From positions 36,769,293 to 36,833,292 of the forward strand of contig NC_084469.1 of assembly GCF_027409185.1 (NCBI RefSeq): a DNA stretch of 64,000 nucleotides, written 5' to 3'. Position numbers and translations under genes: made by a program. Of the stretch, positions 12,901 through 26,649 are shown piece by piece; position 1 is the stretch's first letter; each line of letters begins with the position of its first letter. The notes below the pieces were generated by a model, which made no database searches, was not told the DNA's origin, and saw nothing but the letters and a program-made list of their open reading frames with translations. The DNA comes from Cynocephalus volans (taxonomy: Eukaryota; Chordata; Mammalia; Dermoptera; Cynocephalidae).

Positions 12901-13237
12901 TTCTTCTGGAAGACTCTTTCTCTTTGGCATTTATGACACTACTCTTTCTTAGTTCCCTTCAAATTCTGGGGGGAAACCAGATTGGCAATTGAGAAGGCAG
13001 AGCTGGGAAAACTTCAGGAAGCAGGCACCATCCAGCTGGGTTGAGAGGGATGGAGGAATGAGTTCACAAGTTAGGGAAGAGGGCAAGGCCGTGCCTTTAC
13101 CCCAGCTCCTAGTTCATTCTCTAAAAGGTACAAATAACTGAAATATCACATTCTCTGTTTCTAGAGATGAGTTTCTGGGAACAGCTCATGACAGGAGGGT
13201 AAGTGACATGTCTTTGAGCACTTTAAAGCCAAGTTCT

Positions 13238-13418
13238 GGCTGGCCCATGGCTCACTTGAGAGAGTGTGGTGCTGATGGCACCAAGGCCACGGGTTTGGAT
13301 CCCTGTATAGGGATGGCTGATTGGCTCACTTGGAAGAGTGTGGTGCTGACAACACCAAGTCAAGGGTTAAGATCCCCTTACCGGTCATCTTTAAAAAAAA
13401 ATAAAAAATAAAAAAGAA
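13238..13418 (+). repeat. tRNA-Ile-like SINE dimer, 14-bp target duplication
   Basis: Full dimer in plus orientation: GGCTGGCCCATGGCTCACTT, linker near 13310, second unit, then an A-rich tail. The exact repeat TAAAGCCAAGTTCT occurs at 13224-13237 and 13419-13432. Confidence 0.88.
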
Positions 13419-13487
13419 TAAAGCCAAGTTCTACTAACTTTCATGTAGAGCAGTTGTTCAGCGGTAGGGGGAGGAGAGGAGTGGTCT

Positions 13488-13686
13488 TGGTCCCCTGGTG
13501 ACATTTGGCAATATCTAGACATTTTTGTTTGTCATATCTTGGAGGCCAGGGGGAGCGGTGCTACTGGTCTCTAGTGAGTAAAGGCCTAGGATGCTGCTAA
13601 TTATCCTGCAATGCATAGGACACCCACTCTCATTAAGTAATTCTCTTGCCTCAAATGTCAGTAGTGCCAGGATTGAGAAAACCTGA
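13488..13686. mobile_element. MER20-type hAT relic
   Basis: GACATTTGGCAATATCTAGA, GGATGCTGCTAATTATCCTG and TTGAGAAAACCTGA follow the MER20 consensus order. Confidence 0.7.
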
Positions 13687-14066
13687 TGTACACTTTTCCC
13701 AATCTATTTTCTAATCTGCTGCTGTTGTTTTTTTTTTTTTTTTAAACCAACAGGTAGAAATGGTATTTTCATTATCAAATGCCCACTTTAAAATAGGTAA
13801 ATAGTGCATTTTTAAAAGATTTGTTGGCAGCTTTAGGAAAAAGAGCTTATTCTCAATTGGCATAAAATCACCTATAAACAGCATCATAAGTTTGCTTCTG
13901 ATTGTCCTCCGCATGTTTTTACACAGCTGTGACCTGTGTATTATGTTCTGCTGTAAGCCCACGTAATCAGTGAAATCGAGAGACTCATGAGAATGGCTTT
14001 TCCCTCCCTGTGTTTACCGGCATGAGGCAGAGTGAGTCAGGGGAGAGGCGAGGTCATCATAGTCCA

Positions 14067-14249
14067 GCAGTTCCCAAACGTCAGGCAGCATCACCTGGAG
14101 GATGTGCAGAAACATACACTGCTAGGTCCCACCCCTGTTTCTGACTCAAGGTCTGGGGTGGGGCCCGAGAATTGGTATTTCTAGCAAAGTCCCAGGTGAT
14201 GGTGATGCTGATGCTGACGGTCTAGGGACCTCACTTTGAGAACAACTGC
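14067..14249. mobile_element. MER5A-type hAT relic
   Basis: CAGCAGTTCCCAAACGTCAG at one end, GTGGGGCCCGAGAATTGGTA inside and TTTGAGAACAACTG at the other end, as in MER5A. Confidence 0.75.
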
Positions 14250-16252
14250 CATAGTTATACTGGGAAAGATTTAATTTGGGGGGAAAGTTTCCAAACAAGT
14301 GGTCCTTCCATCTTAGGTCCAAGTGCCAAGCCACGTAATGGGGTCCTTGGGTCCCCTGAGTCTAGCATACTGTAATCCCTGCAGGGAACAGGAGCCAGGG
14401 TGTGTGTGTCTGTGCATGCCTAGCTTCCCTGAGGACAGCAATTGTGCCTTTAAAAACAAATTTATGGGTGGAACACAAAAACCCAGGGTGGCAACATAGA
14501 GAAGAGAGAGAGGCACACAGCCTCAGCCACCAAGTCTCCACCACTGGGATCAGTACGGGAGTGACTTTCCCTTGTGGAAAACAAGGTTGGCAGAGGCCCA
14601 CATCAACTCCCATCCACACCACAGAAGCCTGCAGTTCCTACTGCAGGAGGATTCCACAGCCCTTGCAAGCCCAGAGCCAAGTGTGGGGAGCTTCCTAGAA
14701 TACACACACCGATTGTTCCAGAACAGTGTGTACTCCCCACCCCCACCCTCGTGACCTGAGCCAAGGTGGTATGGTGTCATCTTGAAACCAGAGCCACTGA
14801 AGGAACATGCCCTACCCTGGGGCCAGTAGCAATTGCACTTCCCCAGCCTTAAGACTCCATCATTCAACACATTCACAGGTGAGGCTATAACAACACCCTG
14901 ATTCTCTTGGTGTGAAGCCAGTGCCTGGGAGCAGCTTTGACCCCAGTCCTGCATGTCAGGGAAGCCAATCCCAGGCCTGCTGAATGGATGCACCTTCAGA
15001 TCCCTGGCCAGAGATCAGACAAGCAGACCCTGCCCCCTACCCCTGGCAGTGGGCTGAGTTCTGTGTGCCCAAGCTCCCAAGCTGGAAAAACAGCTCATGG
15101 GTCCCTACTCTAAAAAATACACCCCCAGACCAGTGGAAATAAAGAACATCTGTGCCCTCCTGGAGAAGTGGCCAGGTGATTTTACCCTCAACAGTCCTAC
15201 CTAGTGGCCACACAGACCACTTGAGAAGTGGCTGGCCAAGCTCTTTCTCAATAGGCCTGCTTTTCAGCCTCACCCACTGCCCAAGAAGTGGCTTAGCAGC
15301 CCTGCCCTTGGAAGACCTGCTTCTGAACCACTGAGGGAAGCACAACTTTGCACCTGGCACTGAAAAGTGGTGAAGTGGACCAGCTCCTGGCAGATCTGCA
15401 CCCAGCTAGCCAAGCCAAAGCATGCACATGACCTCAACTCAGAGAAACAGCCCAGCTATATTGTGCCTGGTAGAAATACCTGAGTCTTTGAGCCATTGCA
15501 CGCACACACACCTGAGTGAGAAAAAGTCTTGCTGATGTACCCCTGGCAGATCCACTCTTGGTCAGAGAATTAGCACAGTGACTCTGCCACTGGTGAACCA
15601 GTCCCAGAATCCCTGAAATGCCACACCCCCAAACCCCCAAACAGAAAATCATTCTAGCAACCCCATACCCAGTGAGCCAGCTCCTGAGATGACCAGCCCA
15701 CAGTGATCATGCACATACCCCCAACCTGAGAACCAAGACAGTGAGTCCATCCCTGGAAAAACTGTGCCACACACCTCCCAAGCATAGGCCACCGAGGCAC
15801 CATGCAGACATAGCAAAAGTGGATTATAGCTGGACAAACTACATAGAGTCTACACTATTGCACCCATCCAGAACAAAGCCATTGTGCTCTACCCAGTTGA
15901 CACCCAAGTACACATTTGCAGGTGAAAGTCCTTCCTCATGCAAGCCACTCTACAAAACTCAAGGGGTTGACTATTCCGCCAGATGCACAGATACCAACAA
16001 AGGGAAACAAGAATACGAAAAACAAGGAAATATGACACCACTAAAGAAACACAATAATGTTCCAGCAACTGATCCCCCAAATTGGAAATTGCTGAATTGC
16101 CAGAAAAGGAATTCAAATTAATAATCTTAAGGGAACACACTGAGTTACAAGAGAAAATGGAGAAACAATTCAATGTAGTCAGAAAAACAATTCATGATCT
16201 GAATGAGAAATTTATCAAAGAGGTAGATATCATTAAAAAAAAAAATCAAACA

Positions 16253-16345
16253 GGACTTCCTGGTTAGCTCAGTTGGTTAGAGTACCACCTTGCAACACCA
16301 AGGACAAAGTTTCAGTTTCCCATGCTGGCCATCTGCCAAAAAAAA
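16253..16345 (+). repeat. tRNA-Ile-like SINE monomer inside L1 ORF1 sequence
   Basis: TGGTTAGCTCAGTTGGTTAG is nearly the D-arm of tRNA-Ile. It ends in a short A tract and interrupts L1 ORF1-like sequence whose frame resumes at about 16346. Confidence 0.75.
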
Positions 16346-19300
16346 GAAACCTTGGAATTCAAGAATTTATTAAATGAAATAAAAAATACATTTGAGAGTT
16401 TCAGCAACAGACTAGATCATCCAGAAGAAGGAATTTCTGAACTTGAAGACAGCTGTTTGAAATAACCCAGGAAGACAAAAGAAAAAAGAATAATAATAAT
16501 AAAAAAAAAAATTGAACAAAGCCTATAAGATTTATGGCATACTTTTAAGTGAACAAATATGTGAATTATGGACATGCAAGAAGTAGAAGAAAACAAAAAA
16601 GATACTGAAAACATATTTAATAAGATAATAGCTGAAAACTTCCTAGTCTTGAGAAAGATATGAATATCCAAATCCAGGAAGCACAAAGGTCCTCCAGTAG
16701 ATTCAGCCCAAACTGTCAAAAGTTAAAGACAAAGAGAGAATTCTAAAAACAGCAAGAGAAAAGCATCAAGTCACTTATAACAGAATCCCCGTTAGATTAA
16801 CAGCAGACTTCTCAGCAGAAACCGTACAGATCAGGAGAGAATGGGATGATATATTCAAAGTACTGAAAAAAAAAATTGCCAGTCAAGAATGTTATACCCA
16901 GCAAAGCTATCCTTTCAGAAGCGAAGGAGAAATAAAGTCTTTCTGAGACAAGCAAAATTAATGGAATTCATCACCACCAGTTCAGCCTTTCAAGAAATGC
17001 TTAGGGGAGTCCTACATCTAGAAGAAAATGAATGATAAAGACCATCATGAAAACATCTGAAAAGATAAAACTTACTAGCAGAATAGATACAAAATTAGAA
17101 AGAGAAAAGGATCAAACCTCATCAATATATAAAACTGCCAAACTGCAAAGATAAACAGTAAGAGAGGTAAAAAGAAATAAAGGATACACAATCAGAAAAC
17201 AACCAACAAAATGACAGGAGTAAGACATCACATATCAATAATAACCTTGAATGTGAATGGATTACATGCCTCAATTAAAATACATAGATTGGCTGAATGG
17301 ACAAAAACACATGAGTCATCCATAGGGTGTCTCCAAGAAACACACCTTACCTACAAAGATACATATAGACAAAGTGAAGGGATGGAAAAATGTATTCCAC
17401 ACAAATAGAAAACAAAAGTGAGCAATAGTAGCTGTGCTTGTATCAGATAACACAGACTTTAAATCAAAATCTGTACTAAGAGATGAGGAAGGGCATTATA
17501 TAACGATAAAAGAATCAATACAGCAAAAGGATATAACAATTATAAATATATATACACCCAACACCAGAGTACCCAGATATATAAAGCAAATATTATCAGA
17601 TCTAAAGGGAGAGATAGACACCAACACAGTAATAGCTGACGACTTTAATACGCCACTCTTAGCATTGCACAGATCACTGAGATAGAAAATCAACAAAGAA
17701 ATATCAAATTTAAATGGCTCTATAGACCAGATGGACCTAACATATTTATAGAACATTTCATCTGACAGCTGCAGAATACACATTATTTTCATCAACACAT
17801 GGAAAGTTCTCCAGGATTGACCATATGCTAGTCCACAAAACTAGTCTCAGCAAGTTCAAAAAAATTGAAATAATATAAAGGTTTTTTTCTAACTATAATA
17901 GAATAAAGCTAGAAATCAAGAGAAACTTTTGAAACTGCACAAATATATGGAAATTAAACAACATGAAGGAAATAAAATGTTTTATTTAAGGAGGAAATAA
18001 AATATTTTCTTGAAACAAATGAAGACAGAAACAAAACATATCAAAACCTGTGGGACATAGCCAAGGCAGTAATAAGAGAAAAGTTTATAGCAATAAATGC
18101 CTACATCAAAAAAAAAAAAAAAAAAGAGAGAGAAAGATTTCAAATAAACAACCTCACAATACACCTCAGGGAACTAGAAAAGCAAGGACAAAAAAACTCA
18201 AATAAGTAGAGAAAAGAAATAATAAAAATCAGAGCAGAAATAAGTGAAATTGAGACTAAAAATACAATACAAATGATCAGTCAAATGAAATAGATTTTTT
18301 GGAAAGAGAAATAAAATTGCCAAATCATTAGCAAGACTAACCAAGAAAAAAAGAGAAAAGATGCAAGTCACTAAAATCAAATGAAATGGAGACATTACAA
18401 TTGATACCACAAAAATACAAAGGATAATCAGAGATTATTATGAACAACTATATGCCAAAAAATTTAAAAACCTAGAAAAAATGAATAAATTCCTTGACCC
18501 ATATGACCTACCAAGACTGAACCAAGAAGAAATAGAAAACTTGAATAGACCGAAAAGAAGTAATGAGATTCAATCCGTAATAAAGTCTCCCAACAATGAA
18601 AAGCAGGCCAGATGGCCTTATTGCTGAATGTTATCAAACATTAAAGAAGAACTAATATCAATAATTCTTAAACTATCTCAAAAGATCAAAGTGGACAGAA
18701 TTCTTCTAAACTCATACTACAAGGCCAGCATTACCCTGATACCAAAACCTGGCAAGGACATAACAAAACAAGAAAACAACATGCTGGTATCCCTGATGAA
18801 CATTGATGCAAAAATCCTCAATAAAATAATAGCAAAGTAAATCCAGTAACACATCAAAAAGATTATACAACATGGTCAAGTGGGATTTATCTCAGGTATG
18901 TAATGATGGTTCAACACACACAAATCAATTAACATAATACATCGCATCAACAGAATGAAAGAAAAATCCATGTGATCATCTCGATAGATGCAGAAAAAGC
19001 ATTTGATATAATTCAACATTGCTTCATAATAAAACTTCTCAACAAATTAGGTAAGGAAAATACCTTAATACAATAAAGGCTATAGATGACAAGTCCAGCT
19101 AACATTATACTGAAGGGGAAAAAACTTTCAGAGCAGGAACAAGACAAGGATGCCCACTCTCACCACTTTTGTTCAAGATAGTACTGGAAGTCCTAGCCAG
19201 AGCAATTAGGCAAGAGAAAGAAACAAAGGGCACCCAAATTGGAAAGGAGGAAGTCTATTGTTGCTGTTTGCAGATGACATGATTTTGTGTAGAAGAACCT

Positions 19301-19401
19301 AAAGACTTTATCAAAAAACTCCTAGACTTGATAAACAAATTCAGGAAAGTTGCAGGATACAAAATCAACATACAAAAATTAGCAGCATTTCTATATACCA
19401 A

Positions 19402-19813
19402 TGTAGTAGATTGAATTATGTCCCCTCAAAACTCATTGAAACTTGAATTGTGTCCCCCAAGTTTTATGTATTAGAAACTTAGCCCCCACTGTGACTGTTA
19501 AGAGAGTGGGAAATCATATCACGGTAATTGAAAGGTGAGGCCTTGAAGGGGTGATTGGATTGTAGGACCGTGCAGTAATGAATGGATTAAAAATCATGGT
19601 CGGGTGTGGTTCTAAGGGTTTTAAAAGAAGAGGAGAATCTGTCTTGCTCTCTCTTTCTGCTCTCTCTGCTTCCACCATCTTGCAATGTGAGAATCCTGGG
19701 TCACTGTCACCACCACTAGATGAACTTTGGACTTCCCAGTCTCAGACTATAAGCAATAAATTTTGCTTTCTTTCTAAATATTTCATTATAAGCAACAGAA
19801 ACAGACTAATACA
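19402..19813 (+). mobile_element. Solo LTR of MaLR type inserted in the L1, 5-bp target duplication
   Basis: Starts TGTAGTAGATTGAATTATGT and ends GACTAATACA, as MaLR LTRs do, with AATAAA near its 3' third. ACCAA occurs just before (19397-19401) and just after (19814-19818), the expected 5-bp duplication. Removing it restores L1 ORF2 sequence (FLYTN / NKLAEK). No internal retroviral region is present. Confidence 0.85.
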
Positions 19814-21789
19814 ACCAACAAACTAGCTGAAAAAAAAAATCAAGAAAGCAGTCCCATTTACAATAACAACAAAAAAAACTACCTAGGAATAAATTTAACT
19901 GAGGAGGTGAAAGATTTCTACAAGGAAAACTCTGAAATACCAATTAAAGAAGACACACAAAAATGGAAAGATATCCATGTTCATGGATTGGAAGAATCAA
20001 TATTGTCAAAATGACCATACTACCCAAACTGATCTACAGATTCAATGGATTCCCCATCAAACTACCAATGACATCACAGAAATTGAAAAAAAAATTCAAA
20101 AACTTATATGGAACAACAAAAGACCCTGAATAGACAAAGCAATCCTGAGCAAAAAGAACAAAGTGGGGACATCACACTCCCTGACTTCAAAATACACTGA
20201 TCAAAACAGTATGGTACTGGCACAAAACAAAACAAAGCAAACAAACAAAAAAACCTCACATAGACCAATGGAACAGAATAGAGAATTCAGAGATAAATCC
20301 ATGTACCTACAGTCAAGTAATTTTCAACAAAGGAGCCAAGAACATATATTGGCAAAGAGACAGTCTCTTTAATAAACAGTGCTGTGGAAACCAGAGATCC
20401 GTATGCAGAAGAATGAAACTAGACCTGTATCTCTAATCATATACCAAATTCAACTCAAAATGAATTAAAGACTTGAATGTAAGACCCCAAATTATAAAAC
20501 TTATAGAAGAAAACACAGGAGAATTGCTTCAGAACATAGGACTGGGCAAAGATTTTACGAGTAAGACTTTTAAAGCACAGACAACAAAAACAAGAACAAA
20601 CAAATATGATTATATGAAACTAAAAAGCTTCTGCATAGCTAAGGAAATAATCAAGAGAGCAAAAGACAACCTACAGATTTGGAGAAAATATTTGCAATCT
20701 ATGAATCCAATAAGGGATTAATATCCATTATATACAAAGAACTCAAACAGCAAATAAAATGAGACAAATAATCTGATTAAAAAATGAGTAAATGACCTAA
20801 GTGGACCTTTCTCAAAAGAAAACATACAAATGTCCAACAGGTATATGAGAAAATACTCAACATTACTAATCATCAGGAAATGCAAATCAAAACCACAATG
20901 AGACATCATCTCACCCCATTTAGCATGGCTATTATCAAAAAGACAGAAAACAACAAATGCTGGTGAGGCTGAGGAGAAAGGGGAACTCTTATACACTGTT
21001 GGCAGGAATGTAAATTAATACAGCTGTTATGGAAGACAGCCAGCCAGTATGAAAGACTATCAGAAAACTACAGATAGAACTACCATACAATCCAGCAATC
21101 CCACTTCTGAGTATATACCCAAATTATTGGAAATCATCATGTTAAAGGGATATCTGCACTCCCATGTTTATCTGGCTCTATTCACAATACCCAAGATTTG
21201 AAACCAACCTAAATGTCCATCAATGCATGACTGAATGGAGAAAATATGGTATATATACACAATGGCATACTACTTAGCCATAAAAATGAATGAAATTCTG
21301 TCATTCACACCAGTATGGATGAACTTGGAGAAAATTATGTTAACTGAAATAAGGCAGCCATAGAAAGAGAAATACCACATTTTCTCACTCATATGTGGAA
21401 GCTAAAGGTGATTTCAGAGAAATAGAAAGAGGAATAATGGCTGCTAGAGACTGGTAAGGGGAGGAGGGTGGGGGGATGAGGAGAGAATGGTCAATGGATA
21501 AAAAGTTCTAGAGATAGGGGGAATAAGACCTAGTGTGCTATAGCAATATAGGGAGACTACAGTCAACAACAGATTACTGTATAACTTCAAGTAGCTGACT
21601 GAGAAGATGTTGAATGTCCCCAACATAAAGAAGTGACAAATGTTTGAGATGATGGACATGCTAAACACCCTGATATGATCATTGCACACTGTGTAAATGT
21701 ACCCAAACATTACATTGTACTCCTCAAGAATATACAATTATCATGGATTAATTAAGAAAAAAGAAAAAGAAAAAAACTTTCAGAGGCAA

Positions 21790-21965
21790 AAGTAGATTCG
21801 AGGGTACCAGAAACTGGGGGGAGAGGAATCAGTGAGAAGTTATTGCTTAATGGGTACAGAGTTTATGTTTAGGATAAAAAAATTTGGAAATAGAAAGAGG
21901 TAGTGATTACAAAGTATTGTGAATGTAATTAATTCCATGCAATTGTATGTTTAAAAATGCTTAAC
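21790..21965 (+). mobile_element. Old L1M 3' end
   Basis: GTTATTGCTTAATGGGTACA and TTGTGAATGTAATTAATTCC belong to an ancient L1M 3' UTR, directly right of the near full-length L1. Confidence 0.55.
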
Positions 21966-22974
21966 ATGGCAGTCCTTAGTTATGTGTGTTTTAACACAAT
22001 AAGAACAAATGGAACCCCCCCCCCAAATTTATGTCTTTTGTGGTCCAGTTTTACTCCCTTTTTAATCAGGTTCATTGTCCAGAGCAGTAGAAAGCATGGT
22101 TGCAGCTTAGATACAAAGCCCCAGCCAGAACTGATTTAAATTGAAGAACACTCCTGAAAATAATTCTTGAGCTTCTTATTTCACAAATTTCTCCCCCTCC
22201 CCGATCAGTGTATGTGCATTTTAGATAATTATAAAATACAGATAAGCAATAATAAGAAAAAAATTCCTACTGCACCAAAATTGCCATTAACGCCACAGTT
22301 CTATCTATCATCTCTCTCTCTCTAAAGGGAGACCCTCTCACATATATGCTTTTTACCTATATTTCTGTTATGGTTAACCATCTCTACCTTTCCTTGTCAT
22401 TACCTTTTCATCTCCTCTAATATTCAGTCTATATTCAGATTTACCCCTTTGGACCCTCAGTGCTCTTTGCAGAAAGTTTGTACAAACCAAGGTCCAATCC
22501 AAGCCCACATTTTCTATCCAATTGTTATGTCTTTTAAGGCTCCACTAATCTAATCCAGTTCCTTTTCTCATGACACTGACTTGCTGAAGAGGCTAGGTCA
22601 TTTAAACACAAAATGTCCCAAATTATGGATGGTGTGCCTTGTTCATTTATCTCTGAAATTTCCTGTATCTAGAAGTTATATCTAAGCGTTTGACAGTAGC
22701 CTGTTAAGCATTTCTGGCTAGTATCCCTCATGGGTGATGTTGAGTATTTTATATTATGGCTGTCATGAGACATAGAACATCTGGCTGACTTGCCTAATGG
22801 TGATTACACTCACCGGCATTGACCACTCAATTTAAGGTGATGACTGTCTGAAGACTCCATGGTACAGTTCCATTTTCTCTCTTCCTACTGGAAAGTAATC
22901 TGTGGCTTATTATTTTAGTAATATGAACTTCCACTCCCCATCAAGTATTTACCTAAAGTATAAAAACATTTTTA

Positions 22975-23985
22975 TTTATAAATAGCTTTATTGAAGTATA
23001 ATTGTCATACAACAAACTTCATATATTTAAAGTAATAATTTGATATCTTTTGATTTATTATCTATCTATATCTATGAAACTATTACCACCATCATGATAG
23101 TAAACATTATTGTCACCCTAAAAACCTTCCTTATGTTCCTTGTAATTTCTCCCTCCTCCTCAGTTCCTGCACCCCATCCCAAGCAATCACTGATTTGTTT
23201 TCTGTCACTATGTCACTATAGACTAACCTGCATTTTCTAGAATGTCATATAAATGGAATCTTACAGTATGAACTTATTCATCTTGCTTCTTTCATTCAAT
23301 ATATATATATATGTGTGCATATATATATATTTGAATTCCCCCATGTTGTTGCGTGTATCAGTAGTTCACTCCTTTTTATTGCTGGGTAGTATTCCATTGT
23401 ATGGATGTACCACAATCTTTTCATTTGGACAGATGATGATGGACAGTTGGATTGTTTCTATATTTTGGCTGTTACAAATACAAATGTTTGTGTACAAGTC
23501 TTTGTGTGGACATATGAAATATGTAGGAGTGGAATGGCTTAGTCACATGGTAGGCATATGTTTTAACTGTTTAAGAAACTATCAAACTGTTTTCTGAATT
23601 GGGTGTAGCAGTTTACATCTCTGCCAGCAGTGTATGAGAGTTCCAGTTGCTCCCAACCTTGGTATAATCAGTCTTCTAAATTTTAGCTATTCTGATAGAT
23701 ATGTGGTGATTATCTCATCTTGGTTTTAATTTAATTCCCCTCTTGACTAAGGACGTCAAATGTCTTTTCATGTATTTATTTGCCATCCATCTATCTTTAA
23801 GTGAAGTGTCTGTTCAAATCTTTTGCCCAGTTTTGAATTGGATTGTTTGTTTCGTTATTGAGTTTTGAGAGTTCTGTCTGTATTTTGGATATGAGCTCTT
23901 CTTCAGATATGTGATTTGCAAATATTCTCTGCCAGTTTGTATCTTGTCTCTTTATTCTGTTAACAGTGAGACCATTGGCCTCAGG
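22975..23985 (-). mobile_element. Old L1M fragment, antisense
   Basis: GCTTTATTGAAGTATAATTG marks the 3' UTR in reverse; TAGTATTCCATTGTATGGAT is reverse ORF2. It includes a TA-rich microsatellite near 23298-23330. Confidence 0.65.
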
Positions 23986-23989
23986 GTCA

Positions 23990-25828
23990 ATCTACGGTAA
24001 GGCCCTTGTTTGCAGAAGAGAAAAGCTGAGTACCAAAAGGTCACGCAACTTGCCCAGGGCTGCATGGTGGATTGGTGGCCAGGCTTAGACCAGGTCTGAA
24101 GCCCCTGATTCCAGGCTCAGGGCTCTTTGTCTCCTTGTAGGCTGCTTCTTTGAGCTTCATCTATAAAATAATTTAACTTCTGTTCACTCTAACTTGGGAT
24201 ATATTGAAAACAACCTAGGATTAGCAATTGAGAAGTAAAATATTCAGTCAAACTAGTTATTTATCATCATGGAGACCGAAAAATGCATTACTTTTTTCTG
24301 CCTACTTCCTGCAAACTCTTTTAAAATATTTTATGTGGTTGGATTCAGTCTGGTATTCTAAGTAAATAAGTACATTTATTGATTCAGGTTTCTTTAGCAT
24401 GCTCAGAACAATTCATTGTAAACAATATCTTGTGATCATTCTCAGACAGCCCCAAAGAAGAAAGGAGGTGATGCTCCTGTTCTTACTCACCACCTGTTCA
24501 GATTTGGCTTGAGGACCCTTGTGGGAGCCAAGAGGGCAGCAGATATTCCTGACCAGTGAGTAGATTTGGTGGTGCAGAAATATTGGGTGGGTAGGTGAGT
24601 GTGAGGGGAGCTTCATGTCACAGATCTACAGGACTGTAAAGTTAGAAGGGACTTGGGAATGCAGCTTGTTCAACCCAACCCGTTTCACAGCTATGAAAAG
24701 GGTATGGTTACGTGCCTTGGCCATAGTCACCCTGTGATGAATGAAATGATTCTGTTGAGAGATGACCATTATGGGACTGTAGCGGGGACTAGGAGACTGG
24801 GATTGAGGGTCAACCATTCTGGGACAAAAAGTAAGAGGAGGAAAAGGAAGAAAATATCAAAAGATCTAAGAGGGAGAATTTACTTTTTTGGTCATGGTCC
24901 CAATATCTATTGTCATCAAGTAAGGACAGATAAATTCAATGAGGTTCAAGCCATTCTGCCTGCCATTTCTGGCTTGCTTTTATCCATAGCTTGATGGAGG
25001 CCGAGATGGCCTGCTGATCAGTTTTGCAGACCTTTTTCTTTTCTTTAACAATTATGGGCTGAAATTATCTCAAAGGTGAAATTTAACATGGATAAGTGTA
25101 TTTAATCTTAGTTTTAGGTTAAAAAAGTCAACCACATAAACACAGTTATGGATAGGCAAGAGCAACCTTGCATATTCTGGGCTAGTCAAACCACATTGGA
25201 GCGAGCCTCCAGGTTCTGAGAGCCTCGTTTTAAGAAGATCCTTAGCAAATCATTACCTTATCCAAAAGGCAAGGTGTGCTGCACACCATGTTGTACAGGG
25301 AGGGATTGAAGAAGTTGGGCATTTAAATAAAGCCTGGTGAAGAGAACCAGGAATCAGGACATCAGTCGTCAAATAGTGAAGGGATTCCATACTGAAGAGG
25401 AATTCCATTTCTTCTGAGCTGTCTCTGACACTTAGACCAGAACCAAGGGGAAGAAAGGTACTTGAGGGCAGCTCTTGACTTCTCGAAAGGACATGCTTTC
25501 TATTAGTCTTCACTGTTCAATAGGCTGCTTTGCCAGGAGTGACCCAGGATGTCCTATGGGGTTCCCTGCATTCGTAAGAAGTGAGGGCTTGGAGACCTTG
25601 AAAAGCTCTCAGCTGTGTGAAGATGCAATGTTTGCACCTTCTTTTTTCTCCTTTTCCTCTTTCTCTTTTACTGGTGCATGACTCCTGTGCGAGGGCACAG
25701 AGGATGCACAGGACTGTATGTCGCACAGACCTTACTTTCTCTTTTTAGGCACTCTTTGGGAAAATATTATTATATATTGTCACTAAGGGGGTAAACTGAA
25801 AGGAAATCTTTCTTTGGCTTAAGGGTAT
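23990..25828. other. Intergenic, nothing but a MIR-like piece
   Basis: GGTCACGCAACTTGCCCAGG near 24040 looks like a MIR core. The rest is unrecognised. Confidence 0.5.
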
Positions 25829-25867
25829 TATATTAGTCAGGATTCTCCAGAGAAATAGAATCAATAG

Positions 25868-25980
25868 GACATTATATATATATATGTGTGTCTGTATAAA
25901 TATGTGTATATATAGATATATATATGTTTATATATGTGTGTGTGTATATACATATATGCATATGTATATACATATATATA

Positions 25981-26017
<37 letters not shown>
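25868..26017 (+). repeat. TA/TG compound microsatellite
   Basis: About 150 bp of alternating TA, TG and ATATGT units inside an ERVL LTR. Confidence 0.9.
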
Positions 26018-26020
<3 letters not shown>

Positions 26021-26095
26021 GTACTTTAAAAAGTTCATGGAAAAATGGCATTGAAAGACAATACAAATCTTCCCATGAACTTTTTGATGTACCCT
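26018..26095. mobile_element. 78-bp mariner-type MITE (copy 1)
   Basis: Near-palindrome with ends GAGGTACTTTAAAAAGTTCA and TGAACTTTTTGATGTACCCTC-like, in TA-rich sequence. The same element occurs at 60361-60438. Confidence 0.65.
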
Positions 26096-26097
26096 CA

Positions 26098-26139
26098 AAG
26101 AGAGAGAGAGAGAGATGGAGAGAGAGAGAGAGAGAGAAA
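26098..26139 (+). repeat. (GA)n microsatellite
   Basis: GA units with one interruption, directly right of the MITE. Confidence 0.85.
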
Positions 26140-26649
26140 TTTTAAGGAATGGGCCTACATGATTGTGGAGGCTTAGCAAATCCAAAATCTGATGGGGGAG
26201 GCTGGCAGGCTGCAGACTCAGGAATGAGTTGTAGTTTCAGTCCAAGGGCAGTCTGCTGGAAAACCAGGAAGAGCTGATGTTGCAGTCTAAAGGCAGTCTG
26301 CTGGAGAATATTCCCTCTTGCTCAGAGGAGTCCATCCTTTTGTTCCATGCAGGCCTTTAATTGATTGGATGAGGCCCACCCACGCTATGGAGGACAATCT
26401 GCTTTACTCAAAGTCCACTGATTTAAATGTATATCTTATCCAAAAACCCTCCTAGAGACATCAGAATAACATTTGATGGAATATCTGGGCACCATCGTTC
26501 AGTCAAGTTGATGTATAAAGTTAACCATCACACCCACCTAGAGCCTTCTGTGCCTATCCCTGGGATACTTTTTGGTAAGATACTTTTTGGTAGGAGCAGG
26601 CACCCTCCTTCTCTCTTATCCTAATAGCTTCATTTGTTGTACTTTATAT

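Larger units (their letters stand above)
14475..21777 (+). mobile_element. Near full-length, inactivated L1 retrotransposon
   Basis: 5' UTR-like sequence begins near 14475 (left edge uncertain). ORF1 remains: the coiled-coil region encoding MEIAELPEKEFKLIILREHT lies at 16082. ORF2 remains: the endonuclease start ISIITLNVNGLHA at about 17230, NIYTPNTR near 17550, DDFNTPL near 17640, and the reverse transcriptase LFADDMIL near 19264-19285. It ends in an A-rich tail at 21754-21777. Many stops and frameshifts break both ORFs. A SINE (16253-16345) and a solo LTR (19402-19813) interrupt it. Confidence 0.85.
25829..26532 (-). mobile_element. ERVL-type (MLT2-like) LTR containing microsatellites and a mariner MITE
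   Basis: On the minus strand it begins TGTGATGGTTAACTTTATAC, as MLT2-like LTRs do, and ends near the reverse of TATTAGTCAGGATTCTCCAG. Inside are a TA/TG array (about 25868-26017), a 78-bp MITE (26018-26095) and a GA tract (26098-26139). No coding region. Confidence 0.65.

Noticed and set aside
14550-14993. 147-codon minus-strand frame
   Set aside because: Antisense to the L1 5' UTR; no family match seen.
16082-20721. L1 ORF1 and ORF2 frames as functional genes
   Set aside because: Both are broken by stops, frameshifts, a SINE and an LTR.
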